From Haematobia irritans (lineage: Eukaryota > Arthropoda > Insecta > Diptera > Muscidae), in contig NC_134399.1 in assembly GCF_050003625.1 (NCBI RefSeq), positions 38,394,671-38,458,670 on the forward strand: 64,000 nucleotides of DNA, given 5' to 3'. The notes beneath the pieces are model-generated. The model did not search any database. It saw nothing but the letters and a program-made list of their open reading frames with translations, and was not told where the DNA came from. Position 1 is the first letter of the stretch. The number at the start of each line of letters is the position of its first letter. This document shows, piece after piece, positions 48,031 through 61,017 of this stretch. The position numbers and the translations under genes were made by a program.

Positions 48031-48299
48031 GTACAAAATTATTCGTTAATAGAAATTCATATTTATTTGTATGTCTAAATTAATGGTGTTACAAGCTAGC
48101 AAACAATGGTTCACACCTAAATAAATTTATGTGTTGGTTGTAAAATTATTGTTTAGAATTTAAATATAATGTGCTTTTGAACGACTATCGTTAACTTTAG
48201 GATTCGATAGAAAAATATTTATATATATACTCGACTTCACGTTCTTCTTTTGTAAGAGTTTTTAATTTCCTCGAAAATTTCAAAGTTGTATACAAAGAC
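48031..48299. other. AT-rich spacer, nothing recognised
   Basis: No element ends or exons were recognised. Confidence 0.3.
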
Positions 48300-49617
48300 C
48301 TTTTTTTTGTTACAAAATGTTTATTTTTGCAATACAAAAATAATATTTGATTTGAATTTCCATTTCGTTTATATCAAGCACTGTTCTTTTCTGACTTTAA
48401 GTCTTTTATAAGGCACACTTTACAATTTCGTAGTAAAAATGTAATATAGTAGGTTATGTTAGGTTAGGTGGTAGCCCGATGTATCAAGCTCACTTAGACT
48501 ATTCAGTCCATTGTGATACCACATTGGTGAACTTCTCTCTTATCACTGAGTGCTGCCCGATTCTATGTTAAGCTCAACGACAAGGGACCTCCTTTTTATA
48601 GCCGAGTCCAAATGGCCGACGAAATGTCACCAGCATTACTGAGGTAGGATAATCCACCGCTGAAAAACTTTTGGTGTTCGGTCGAAGCAGGAATCGAACC
48701 CACGATCTTGTGTATGCAAGGCGGGCACGCTAACCATTGCACCACGGTGGCTCCCTAATATAGTAGTAGTAGTAATAGCTAATATAGTAATATGTAATGT
48801 TGAACACCTTTTCGGGATCTTCCGAACGTATCTGGAATATATGTAAAAAAATACATGTACAAAAATGGTGTTCGGTCGAAGCAGGGATCAAACCCAGGAC
48901 CCTTGGTATGCAAGGCGGACGAACCAACCACTGCTCCACGCCGGCAACAAATGTATGTTTCTTTTAAACAAAGTTATGTTTGCATCGGCTCGTGGGCGCC
49001 GCAAGCTATGTTATATAAATATAACTTATATGGATAATTATCTATTGGTGACCATAACAGCTACGTAGCCCAGTGGATAGTGTGCTGGCTTACAAACTGT
49101 GTGGTCCGCTGTTCGAATCCCCGTCCGGCAAAAGGTAAAATTTAAAAAAAATTATAAAATTGAATAATTTCTTCTACAATGTTTGTATTACAGAAAAAGG
49201 TGCTAAGAACTAAAAAACTCGTGGAAGTGAGAAAGATGTGAAAAAATATACAATTAGGCAGAAAAAAAATTTGAGCACAATCTTCCTTGGGAGAAAATTC
49301 TTCTAAGCATATAATATTTTTGGGCTCAAAATGCTTCCAAACATAATAAATGTTCACATAATAACATATAGTTTTTTTGGAAGGCAACATTATTGAATTT
49401 GGATGGAAAAATACGAAATGTTTGGAACTTAGACTACTCAAACATATTATATTGTTTACACCAATATGCTTTCAAACATATTATATATTGGAAGAAATCA
49501 AATATATAAATGTTTGGACAATCCCCAAAAATGTACATGCTTGAAGTGTGCAGTGAAGTTTTACATGCAAAATGTGTTTGGGAGTATATGTTACAGAAGC
49601 GATTTTTTGAGGGTGTA
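48300..49617 (-). mobile_element. Family F element, copy 4, with a nested SINE
   Basis: The minus-strand module at about 48870-48950 and the plus-strand module at about 49062-49132 (TAGCCCAGTGGATAGTGTGC, GTTCGAATCCC) diverge from the shared spacer GGCGCCGCAAGCTATG. A SINE lies at 48453-48755. The right part is rich in AAACATATTATA motifs and ends near TTTTTTGAGGGTGTA. Confidence 0.65.
48453..48755 (-). mobile_element. tRNA-derived SINE (family S) with internal deletion
   Basis: Perfect 11-bp duplications TAATATAGTAG flank it (48442-48452, 48756-48766). The head on the minus strand starts GGGAGCCACCGTGGTGCAAT with B box GGTTCGATTCC. About 50 bases of the body are missing relative to 35851-36201. 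Confidence 0.88.
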
Positions 49618-50160
49618 GCTGTTATTGTGATCAACAGACAACTATCGGTATAGCCATCAACGCACAAGCAACGCAAACGGTCAAACAGTTATATTTATAT
49701 AGCATAGTTTCCGGCGCCCACGGGCCAAAGAAACTTTGTTTAAGAGAAACATACATTTATTTGATCGCCGTGGATGAATGGTTAGCATGCCCGCTTGCAT
49801 ACCGAAGGTCGTGGGTTCAATCCCTGCTTCGACCGAACACCAAAAAGTTTTTTTTTTACATATATTTCAAATAGCTTCGGAAGGATCCATAAAGATGTTC
49901 GACATTAACATACATACTACTATGTTACATTTTTACTATAAAATTTCAAAATTTTTCTTATTAAACTCTAAAAGTCCGAAAATAACAATGCTTGATATAA
50001 ACGAAATTGACTGTGTTTTTGGATCAAAAATTATTTTGTTTATTGCAAAAATTAAAATTTTGCAATAATTTTTTTGTGATAAAATTTGATATTTTCGAAG
50101 AAATTCAAAAAAATCTAACAAAACAAAAGCTTTTTCCAAAGGTTTTTCTTTGTGTGTACC
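49618..50160 (+). mobile_element. Family F element, partial copy in opposite orientation
   Basis: It keeps the plus-strand module (about 49760-49836; GTGGATGAATGGTTAGCATG, GGGTTCAATCCC) and the downstream landmark CTTGATATAAACGAAATTG. It abuts the right end of the previous copy at the spacer, so the two form a compound structure. Confidence 0.55.
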
Positions 50161-50286
50161 AGAAGTTTTAGCAATGAATTTCATCAATTAATCTATGTGT
50201 GTAGTATTTCACAATCATGAAGAATGTAATGTAATTTATCATTGTAAAAAAACTATAGTAACATGCAAATCACTTATACAATAAAA

Positions 50287-51532
50287 ACAAGTAAGGAAAG
50301 TCTAAAGTCGGGCGGGGCCGATTATATTATACCCTGCACCACTTTGTAGATCTAAATTTTCGATACCATATCACATCCGTCAAATGTGTTGGGGGCTATA
50401 TATAAAGGTTTGTCCCAAATACATACATTTAAATATCACTCGATCTGGAAGAATTTGATAGACTTCTACAAAATCTATAGACTCAAAATTTAAGTCGGCT
50501 AATGCACTAGGGTGGAACACAATGTTAGTAAAAAAATATGGGAAACGTTTAAATCTGAAGCAATTTTGAGGAAACTTCGAAAAAGTTTATTTATGATTTA
50601 TCGCTCGATATATTTGTATTAGAAGTTTAGGAAAATTAGAGTTATTTTTATTATTAGAGTCATTTTTACTAAGCAGTGGCGATTTTACAAGGAAAATGTT
50701 GGTATTTTGACCATTTTTGTCGAAATCAGAAAAACATATATATGGGAGCTATATCTAAATCTGAACCGATTTCAACCAAATTTGGCACGCATAGCAACAA
50801 TGCTAATTCTACTCCCAGTGCAAAATTTCAACTAAATCGGAGCAAAAAATTGTCCTCTGTGGTCATATGAGTGTAAATCGGGCGAAAGCTATATATGGGA
50901 GCTATATCTAAATCTGAACCGATTTCAACCAAATTTGGCACGCATAGCTACAATACTAATTCTACTCCCTGTGCAAAATTTCAACTAAATTGGGCTAAAA
51001 CTCTGGCTTCTGGGACCGTATTAGTCCATATCGGGCGAAAGATATATATGGGAGCTATATCTAAATCTGAACGGATTTCAATAAAATTTGGCACAATTGA
51101 CTATAGTACTAATTGTTCTTCTTGTGCAAAATTCTAAGCAACTTAGGGTAAAACTCTGGCTTCTGGGGCCATATAAGTCCATATCGGGCGAAATATATAT
51201 ATGGGAGCTATATCTAAATCTGAACCGATTTCTTCCAAAATCAATAGGGATCTATTCTGAGCCAAAACTCATACTTGTGCCAAATTTTTCGATTGGACTA
51301 AAACTGCGACCTAGACTTTGATTACGAAAATGTGTTCACGGACAGACGGACATGGCTATATCGACTCAGGAGCCCACCCTGAGCATTTTTGCCAAAGACA
51401 CCATGTGTCTATCTCGTCTCCTTCTGGGTGTTGCAAACAACACCCAGTGTCTATCTCGTCTCCTTCTGGGTGTTGCAAACATATGCACTAACTTATTATA
51501 CCCTGTTCCACAGTGTGGAGCAGGGTATAAAA
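50287..51532 (+). mobile_element. Helentron/DINE-like element, family D, copy 1
   Basis: It starts ACAAGTAAGGAAAGTCTAAA then GTCGGGCGGGGCCG and ends CCACAGTGTGGAGCAGGGTA TAAAA. Tandem units marked ATGGGAGCT lie at 50742, 50895, 51048 and 51201, each exactly 153 bases apart. A 62-base direct duplication (TCTATCTCGTCTCCTTCTGG) occurs near 51410-51480. Non-autonomous. Confidence 0.75.
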
Positions 51533-51539
51533 AGCATAG

Positions 51540-51785
51540 AAAATTTCGTAGTTTGATAAAAAAAATTGAAGTTAAAAATTTTCAATATTGTGAAAATTTA
51601 CAAAATTAAAGAAATTCTGAACTATTTTGTTGGAGACACGAATTTAGTAAATATTTATGCTTCATTTGTGAATAATTTCTCCCTTTTTGGTACATTTAAC
51701 TAACGTACGCAAAAATGGTAAAGGTCAAGGAATCTTACTCAAAACATAATAATTCCATGAACTAAAATATAATTATGTTGGGGTC
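51540..51785 (-). repeat. MITE family A fragment between two family D copies
   Basis: It matches family A in reverse (CTGAACTATTTTGTTGGAGA, TTTAACTAACGTACGCAAAA). Its ends are lost. Confidence 0.5.
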
Positions 51786-51839
51786 AGATTGCGTTCATTT
51801 ACTCACCGATTAGCGTCACATTGGCCACAAAGTAATCTA

Positions 51840-52790
51840 ATTTACCACCCTTTAATTGTGCAAAATTTCATCGAAATCGGTTCAGATTTAGATATAGCTC
51901 CCATATATATCTTTCGCCCGATACCTACTAATATAGCTCCAGAATCCAGAATTTCAGCCTGATTTACTTTAAATTTTGCACAAGGAGTGCAATTGACAGT
52001 GTCGTAAAGTGTGCTGAATTTGGTTGAAATCGGTTCAGATTTAAATATAGGTCCCATATATACCTCCGATATGGACTTATATGGCCCCAGAAGCCAGAGT
52101 TTTACCCCAATTTGGTTGAAATTTTGCACAGGGAGTAGAATTAGCATTGTAGCTATGCGTGCCAAATTTGGTTGAAATCGGTTCAGATTTATATATAGCT
52201 TCCATATATAGCTCCGATATGGACTTATATGGCCCCAGAAGCCAGAGTTTTGCCCTAATTTGCTTTAAAGTTTGCACAGAGAGTAGAATTAATATTGTAG
52301 CTTTGCATGCCAAATTTTGTTGAAATCGGTTCCGATTTAGATACAGCTCCCATATATATCTTTCGCCCGATATACACTTATATGGCCCCAGAAGCCAAAG
52401 TTTTGACCTAATTTGCTTCAAATTTTGCATAGGCAATAGAATTGATATTGTAGCTATGCATGCCAAATTTGGTAGAAATCGATTCAGATTTATATGTAGC
52501 TCCCATATATATCTTTCCCCCCGATTTTCACTCATATTGCCACAGAGGTCAAAATTGTAATCCGACTTACGTGAAATTTTGAACAGGGAGTAGAAATAAC
52601 ATTGTAACTATGCACACCAAAAATCGGTTCAGATTTAGATATAGTTGCCAAATATATGTTTTTCTTATTTTCCTTGTAAAATCGCCACTGCTAAATCGAA
52701 AACTTGTAGGAGTTACTTAAATTTCCCTATACTTCTAATACATAGCTATCGACCGATAAATCATAAATATACTTTAGCGAATAATAATAA
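51840..52790 (-). mobile_element. Helentron/DINE-like element, family D, copy 2 (inverted)
   Basis: Units marked by reversed ATGGGAGCT lie at 51902, 52055, 52203, 52351 and 52504 (steps 153, 148, 148, 153). The right part matches 50570-50700 in reverse, so it forms an inverted pair with copy 1. Terminal parts are missing. Confidence 0.65.
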
Positions 52791-53049
52791 AATTTTGACC
52801 TTACACCATTGATGGTTGGCGCATAATTACTGAGTATATATGCAACATCAAGAAGGAAACAAATTACATGGTTTCAAATTTTATAATTTAAGGCTATAGC
52901 ATATGAAAAATTTTGATAAAAAAGTTGGTATTTGGATATAGGTTCCGTACACACAAAAATATTATTTACTTCCACCACAACGAAATTTAAGACAAGCGAA
53001 TATCATTGGCGATTTTCTTTTCGTGGTAAAATTTTGTTTTTGGAAGAAA

Positions 53050-53430
53050 AATTAAGGGGGGGGGGGCTATAGCCCCCCACTAGGAATATTGTCTAGCTAC
53101 GCTAATTTAATTTAATAAAATTTTAAACAAAACGGACTAGTTTTGCTTTTAGCTATTCTATTCTAGCTATTGGGGTAAAACTCTGGCTTCTGGGACCGTA
53201 TTAGTCCATATCGAGCGAAATATATATGGGAGCTATATCTAAATCTGAACCGATTTCAATAAAATTTGGCACACTTGACTATAGTACTAATTGTTTTTCT
53301 TGTGCAAAATTTTAAGCAAATTAGGATAAAACTCTGGTTTCTGTGGCCATATAAGTCCATATCGGGCGATTGAAGTAGATTGGACTAAAACTGCGACCTA
53401 GACTTTGATTACCCTGATTTGGCGCAGGGT
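53050..53430 (+). repeat. Family D scrap with a G-run palindrome
   Basis: The palindrome GGGGGGCTATAGCCCCCC at about 53053-53076 lies next to CTAGCTACGC, an end shared with the 55609-57104 element. Bases 53160-53425 match family D units and end CAGGGTATAAAA. Confidence 0.5.
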
Positions 53431-54600
53431 ATAAAAAAAATGAAATTGTAGAAATGCTTGTCAAGAATTGGTCGTATGAATTTGGTATGTAGTGGAAAGT
53501 TGTTCATAATTTTTAGGCTACATTTCTTCCCTTCCCTTCCCTTACAAAACGGAATAAATCTGTGATAAAAGTGGTATTTTTTCGACATTTTTGCAGTTTT
53601 CATCACGAAGAAAAATTTCCGACTTAATATATTCATCATTTCTGTTGGTCGAGTTAAGAGCTACAACTTTGCTGATGACTGCAAAAAAATTGCAAAAACG
53701 TGTCTAAAATCGAATTTGGCGAAAAAACTTTAGAGGCTCATTAAAATCGAACGGCAACTAGTTGTCCAAATAATACCCTTCCTTCCACCTTATCAAGATT
53801 CAACCCATCAAAAGCAACTCATTCAAAATTTGGCCGTTTTGAATGGTGTATCCAGTTAGTGACCGGGCTTATATTCAAGTAAAAACTCTTATTACCAAAC
53901 AAGCTTGGAGTTAACGTAGTTCAAAATTGATAAGTAATAACAATATATTTTACGAGAAATAAACAATAAATCTACTATTTTTATATAATTAATTTATTGT
54001 TCAGGCTTTAATTAATTTATTATTCAAGCGTGGTAGTATCCTGCGTATTACATTGCTGGGTGCATGGCACAAATGCTGAAAACCTTAATAAGAACATTGG
54101 ACGAAATGGAATTACAAAATGCAAATTTACTGAAAAATTGCTTCGTTTCTTCATAAATGTACTCATTGCCATATCAATAGAGCAACAGAATTCTAAGAAG
54201 GATCTATTTACCATTTATTTGAAGGAACCGCTTCAGCTCACATTTGCAAAAGTTGATTAGTCGAATTTGAAAACTATCAAAAGTCAATTAGTCGACCCCT
54301 AAATATCAATCTGAATTGACTCTGTAGATGGTGAATAAAATTAGTTCTTACTTTAGGCGCTTACATATTTAAAAAGTGAACTTAACATTCTTTTTCATAC
54401 ACATACTTCGAATTGGCCTTCTACCGTTGAACTCTGTAAATAAAGTGGAACCACATAATACATCTTCAGCTCATCTATTTGAGGTCATTAAACATCATTC
54501 ATGCTGTTGTCTATGGTGTAAAAAACGAACAGAATACAACTTTCAAGTTTTACAATTTTCAAACTTTTAACGGAACCTTCAAAACGAACGACATTATCCT
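53431..54600. other. Unrecognised stretch downstream of Spg7
   Basis: Short ORFs at 54030-54260 (plus) and 54376-54570 (plus; contains HHSCCCLWCKKRTEYNFQ) could be fragments of an old transposase, but no domain is recognisable. No clear element ends. Confidence 0.3.
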
Positions 54601-54618
54601 TTGTTTTGTATTCAATAC

Positions 54619-54624
54619 TTTATT
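54619..54624 (-). terminator. Poly(A) signal AATAAA of Spg7
   Basis: On the minus strand AATAAA lies 32 bases after the Spg7 stop codon, a normal position for a short fly 3' UTR. Confidence 0.7.
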
Positions 54625-54655
54625 ATATAAAATAAAACAACAATAACAAATACAA

Positions 54656-54805
54656 CTATTTCGTATCTTCACTTAAGTTCTTCAAAGTTTGTTCGAACTC
54701 AACTGGTTCTACAGTACGTTTTGAAGCATCATATGCGGGTGGACCAATCAGATTAACTACTTCTTCATAGTTTAACGTTTCTTTCTCCAGTAATGCTTCA
54801 GCCAG
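54656..54805 (-). CDS. Spg7: Spg7 exon 8 (C-terminus)
   Basis: It codes LAEALLEKETLNYEEVVNLI then GPPAYDASKR and ends LKNLSEDTK with TAG at 54656-54658. The LLEKETLNYEEV segment is the conserved helical end of FtsH/m-AAA protease domains. The acceptor TTCTTTAG lies just right of 54805. Confidence 0.94.
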   Translation of the reverse strand: MAEALLEKETLNYEEVVNLIGPPAYDASKRTVEPVEFEQTLKNLSEDTK

Positions 54806-54864
54806 CTAAAGAATACAAAAACAATTAGAAGATATTTATTAGAACGCGGGTTATTCATAATTAC

Positions 54865-55056
54865 CGTTTTCAATTTATCGCTGTTATCCTCTAAAATCTT
54901 TCGTGTCTTCTCGTATGCACTGGAAATAATTGTTCTCGCTTCCATATCAACTACATTTTCGAGAGCCTTAGAGTAGGGTTTGTAATATGTTCCAGATTCT
55001 TCAGGGTCTTGGATGTACATTGGTCCTACTTTATCATTCATTCCAAATTTTTTCAC
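54865..55056 (-). CDS. Spg7: Spg7 exon 7 (protease domain, continued)
   Basis: 64 codons start VKKFGMNDKVGP and end LEDNSDKLKT. This is the helical region of the M41 peptidase domain after the zinc ligands. The acceptor TATTTTAAG lies right of 55056 and the donor GTAATT starts at 54864. Intron 6 on its right is the only long intron. Confidence 0.94.
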
Positions 55057-55286
55057 CTTAAAATAATTTTATTATATACTACATGATTGACAAAACAAAC
55101 AAGGAACAAAATAATATTGCATACAAAATAAATAGTTATGTGTTATTTTATTAACCCGATATGTAATTGTAACTGCACGTGGTAAAAATGAGTTTTGTAT
55201 CAGATTGCCCAAAATTCATAACTACAACAAGATTGAAAGTTTATAATTTTATCTTCACATCATATCCATGGAAGAGGAGAAAGTCA

Positions 55287-55480
55287 AGCAATATCCCTGA
55301 CAAAATTTTGTATAGAAATAAAATTTTGACAAAATTTTCTATAGAAATAAAATTTTGACAAAATTTTCTATAGAAATACAATTTTGACAAAATTTTCTAT
55401 AGAAATACAATTTTGACAAAATTTTCTATAGAAATAAAATTTTTACAAATTTTTCTTTAGAAATGAAATTTTAATTTCTA
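55287..55480 (+). repeat. 29-bp tandem repeat block inside Spg7 intron 6
   Basis: About six units built on TCTATAGAAATAAAATTTTG are present without the rest of family C, so the block can exist or survive by itself. Confidence 0.8.
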
Positions 55481-55692
55481 TAAAGTCAATAAGTCAACAT
55501 TTTCTCGTTTTAGGTCATACCAAGATATATTTAGGAAGGTATTTTCAAGCTATCAGGTGATTACAATTTTTTCATTTGAGCAGAACTTTGTCGGTATTTG
55601 CTTAATGGCATAGGCGTAGCTAAAGGGGTTTTATGGGTTTGTCATCTCCCCCTACCAAATACCGTGCAGTAGTTCTTTAAACTATGATTATA

Positions 55693-56976
55693 ACAGGTTG
55701 GCTGATAAATCCCCGGTCTGACACATAGATGGCGTCGCTAGTATTAAATGCATATTATTTTTATATAATACCAACCTTCAAATGATTCGTGTCAAGTCTG
55801 TAAGTTAATTAGTTTGTGAGATAGAGCGTCTTTTGTGAAGCAACTTTTGTTATTGTGAAAAAAAATGGAAAAAAAGAATTTCGTGTTTTGATATAATACT
55901 GTTTTCTGAAGGAAAAAAATCGGTGGAAGCAAAAACTTGGCTTGATAATGAGTTTCCGGACTCTGCCCCAGGGAAATCAACAATAATTGATTGGTATGCA
56001 AAATTCAAGCGTGGTGAAATGAGCACGGAGGACGGTGAACGCAGTGGACGCCCGAAATAGGTGGTTACCGACGAAAACATCAAAAAAAATCCACAAAATG
56101 ATTTTGAATGACCGTAAAATGAAGTTGATCGAGATAGCAGAGGTCTTAAAGATATCAAAGGAACGTGTTGGTCATATCATTCATCAATATTTGGATATGC
56201 GGAAGCTCTGTGCAAAATGGGTGCCGCGCGAGCTCACATTTGACCAAAAACAACAACGTGTTGATGATTCTGAGTGGTGTTTGCAGCTGTTAACTCGTAA
56301 TACACCCGAGTTTTTCCGTCGATATGTGACAATGGATGAAACATGGCTCCATCACTACACTCCTGAGTCCAATCGACAGTCGGCTGAGTGGACAGCGACC
56401 GGTGAACCGTCTCCGAAGCGTGGAAGGACTCAAAAGTCCGCTGTCAAAGTAAAGGCCTCTGTTTTTTGGGGTGCGCATGGAATAATTTTTATCGATTATC
56501 TTGAGAAGGGAAAAACCATCAACAGTGAGTATTATATGGCGTTATTGGAGCGTTTGAAGGTCGAAATCGCGGCAAAACGGCCCCATATGAAGAAGAAAAA
56601 AGTGTTGTTCTACCAAGACAACGCACCGTGCCACAAGTCATTGAGAACGATGGCAAAAATTCATGAATTGGGCTTCGAATTGCTTCCCCACCCACCGTAT
56701 TCTCCAGATCTGCCCCCAGGGACTTTTTCTTGTTCTCAGACCTCAAAAGGATGCTCGCAGGGAAAAAATTTGGCTGCAATGAAGAGGTGATCGCCGAAAC
56801 TGAGCCCTTTTTTGAGGCAAAACCGAAGGAGTACTACCAAAATGGTATCAAAAAATTGGAAGGTCGTTATAATCGTTGTATCGCTCTTGAAGGGAACTAT
56901 GTTGAATAATAAAAACGTATTTTGACAAAAAAATGTGTTTTTCTTTGTTAGACCGGGGACTTATCAGCCAACCTGT
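55693..56976 (+). mobile_element. Himar1-like mariner, full length but decayed
   Basis: Inverted termini ACAGGTTGGCTGATAA and TTATCAGCCAACCTGT extend to CCCCGGTCT on both sides, and TA flanks both ends (55691-55692, 56977-56978). Length 1284 bases matches an irritans-subfamily mariner, and the termini and coding sequence agree closely with Himar1 as I remember it. It is inserted in Spg7 intron 6 opposite to the gene and nested in the GGCGTAGCTA element. The high similarity suggests a recent arrival. Confidence 0.92.
55865..56909 (+). pseudogene. Himar1-like mariner transposase, inactivated
   Basis: A D,D34D transposase that cuts and pastes mariner DNA. The readable block (about 56085-56720) holds the helix-turn-helix part (ISKERVGHIIHQYLDMRKLC), WVPRELT linker, first Asp in VTMDETWLHHYTPE and second in YQDNAPCHKS. 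Lesions: an early frameshift just after the start ATG, a TAG stop at about 56058-56060, an extra A in the A-run near 56085-56092, and a one-base loss near 56714 that drops the third Asp (GDFFLF in the shifted frame) from the ORF. The end NYVE and TAA (56907-56909) is in the shifted frame. It cannot be active. Confidence 0.9.
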
Positions 56977-57104
56977 TATGTCATTGAATTAAATATTCTG
57001 GTTTCTTCCCATCTACAAGAATTTATTTTTTCTCTTTTTGAGGTATCTTCACAATGAGCATACATTGTAGGTTTTACCCCTTACGAAAATGTTGCTAGCT
57101 ACGC

Positions 57105-58408
<1,304 letters not shown>

Positions 58409-58447
58409 CTAAAATCAACAGAAAGTTTAGGTTTTGATAGAATATTA

Positions 58448-59017
<570 letters not shown>

Positions 59018-59059
59018 TTAAAAATTTGAAAGCTACAACTTTTCACAATATCTACTTAC

Positions 59060-59193
59060 AAACGAATCCATACTTAGGGGACTCTTCATGCCTTTCATTC
59101 TTGATGAAAGTGCCATAAGTAAACCAACAACTAGAAGTAGGAGGAGAATTCGGCCAGTGACATCACTTTGGCGATCATATGTAACGGGAACGC
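59060..59193 (-). CDS. Spg7: Spg7 exon 4 (second transmembrane helix)
   Basis: It joins exon 3 in phase 1 and reads GVPVTYDRQSDVTG then RILLLLLVVGLLMALSS, the second inner-membrane helix, and ends MKSPLSMDSF. The acceptor ATTTATAG lies right of 59193; the donor GTAAGT starts at 59059. Confidence 0.95.
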
Positions 59194-59273
59194 CTATAAA
59201 TATAAATAATGAGGTAAATATGATTCAAATGCTTAAAGTTTGACTTGCGACTTTTTCCCTTTAACTTTCTTAC

Positions 59274-59508
59274 CATCAGAAATTCCCAGTCGCTTTTCAA
59301 CATCACGCAACTTTTCTTCGAATTTCGAAACATCAGCCACTGACATATGAAAAATGGTGGAAGAAACTTTCCTCCCCTTTACTATGGCGCCGTCGTGTAA
59401 TATTATGGTTACCATTTCCATGTCTGGGCGGATTATTAACTCTTTAACTTCTCCCGCAGCTAACATGTGATGTACAAATTCATTCCAGGAAACATAGCGG
59501 GTGGATGC
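59274..59508 (-). CDS. Spg7: Spg7 exon 3 (intermembrane-space domain)
   Basis: It reads ASTRYVSWNEFVHHMLAAGE, continues with VKELIIRPDMEMVTIILHDG and ends EKRLGISD G. This is the FtsH extracellular-type domain between the two membrane helices; SWNEFVHHML is typical of paraplegin. The acceptor AAAAAACAG lies right of 59508; the donor GTAAGA starts at 59273, leaving phase 1. Confidence 0.95.
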
Positions 59509-59563
59509 CTGTTTTTTATAAAAGTAATTAACACACAGAAACATTTTCAAATAATTGAACTAC

Positions 59564-59890
59564 CTCGGGGCGATCACTTCGTGGTGACAATATTAGCGAT
59601 ATAAATGCTACAAACATATAAATGGTGAACATCCACATTATTGTTTTAGTCAGAACTGACTTGATTTTGTCATCATTATCATTTTTATTGCCATTCTGGC
59701 CACTACCACTACTCCCAGTGTTTTTTCCGGTGGGATCAGATGATTTACCATCGCTTTTATCACTACTGCCCGGTTTTGGGGAGTTGGAACATAAACTAAT
59801 ATGAAACCTTCGCACATCATGCGGAGACAGTCCCGACGACCTGGATATTAGATCCACTACCGCTTTATACTCATCTTTGAATTGCTTGAG
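59564..59890 (-). CDS. Spg7: Spg7 exon 2 (linker and first transmembrane helix)
   Basis: 109 codons start LKQFKDEYKAVVDLISRSSG and pass through a low-complexity Ser/Gly/Asp/Asn linker (about residues 75-115) before helix 1, TIMWMFTIYMFVAFISLILS. It ends PRSDRPE. The acceptor TTCTTATAG lies right of 59890 and the donor GTAGTT starts at 59563. Confidence 0.93.
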
Positions 59891-59945
59891 CTATAAGAAT
59901 AATATCAAATTAGAAAACTCTTTCTAACTCTTCCACTGAACTCAC

Positions 59946-60065
59946 CCTTTTGCCAGTTAACACTGTAGAGAAACAATGTTTGGTAGAAGTAGGTGGTAGT
60001 TGCATATAATTGTTTCTGCCAACAATGCCATTTATTTTATTAATATTTCTTAACGTTTTCCACAT
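59946..60065 (-). CDS. Spg7: Spg7 exon 1 (mitochondrial presequence)
   Basis: 40 codons start MWKTLRNINKINGIVGRNNY and end STVLTGKR. The segment is rich in Arg, Lys and Asn and has no acidic residue, as expected for a mitochondrial targeting peptide. It is the first ATG in the frame; the upstream extension would need a TTG start. The donor GTGAGT starts at 59945. Confidence 0.9.
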
Positions 60066-61017
60066 AGCTGTATCACATAATACAACTTTGGCTGAATTTC
60101 GCAATCTAGACGACAAACCACAACAGCCAAACTATATACCGGCACAATCGAAAATTCACTATTTCTATATGTCAAAACACGATAAAGGTTACTGTTATGA
60201 AATCTTCAATTCTCAATAACTTTAATTATTTATGTATTATTAAAATCTATTACACTGTACATTGTGGTTGCTGCTGCTAGCTTGATGATGGATATGATTA
60301 CGTCTTTCCAACGATTCCACCAAATTGAAGAAGAAGAAGTAAATAATCATACCCTTAGACGATCATATGCTGTCAGGACATATATCGGGACCGGCATCGT
60401 AAAAATTGACGCCGTTTAAAATGCGTTGGTAAGACGTATACTTGAATTGGTGATGATGGAACGACTTTTAATTGACAAGTAAATTGATTTTTTTTTTCAA
60501 TCATAGTTTTACATATGTAAAAATACATAATCTACCCAAATATCCATAATATGTATCCTAAAAATACATAATCTACCTAAATATCTATGGAAAACATACT
60601 GTTATTTTTAAAATATTTTGTACACAGATCACAATTTGACTCGGCTCCATTGTCTGAAAACAGCTGATCAAATGTAACCTAAATAAAGACGCACTTTCTT
60701 GTAATACACGCTCAAATTATCCCAATAAACACAGGATGCAACATTTTAAGCCTAGTACTAAGATAACGTTTTCGCACGAAAAACTGTCATACTGCATATA
60801 AAAAAAGTTAGCGCGGAATAAATGCGGAATCTTTGTTTTGAGCATTTTTAAACACACATTTGTACAACCCTGGTTTTCTCACACGAAAAAATAAGCAGGC
60901 ATATTATTTCACATAAATAAGTTAACATCCGTGCGTTTGAGACCCTATTTACGGAGATATGCTTAATACTAAGTTCGTTTCTGCGAAAACGAATATCTTC
61001 ATTTATCTTTGTATATA
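60066..61017. other. Region upstream of Spg7
   Basis: It should contain the Spg7 promoter and short 5' UTR, but no TATA box or initiator is convincing. A short direct duplication of AAAATACATAATCTACC occurs near 60520-60575. No gene was recognised. Confidence 0.4.

Larger units (their letters stand above)
55609..57104. mobile_element. MITE-like host element with GGCGTAGCTA termini
   Basis: The left end GGCGTAGCTAAAGGGGTTTT and right end ACCCCTTACG ... TAGCTACGCC are inverted. Removing the mariner leaves about 210 bases. It lies in Spg7 intron 6. Confidence 0.55.

Noticed and set aside
50287..52790. CRISPR-like regular spacing in family D
   Set aside because: Repeats are 153 bases without short identical repeats and unique spacers, and the genome is that of an insect.
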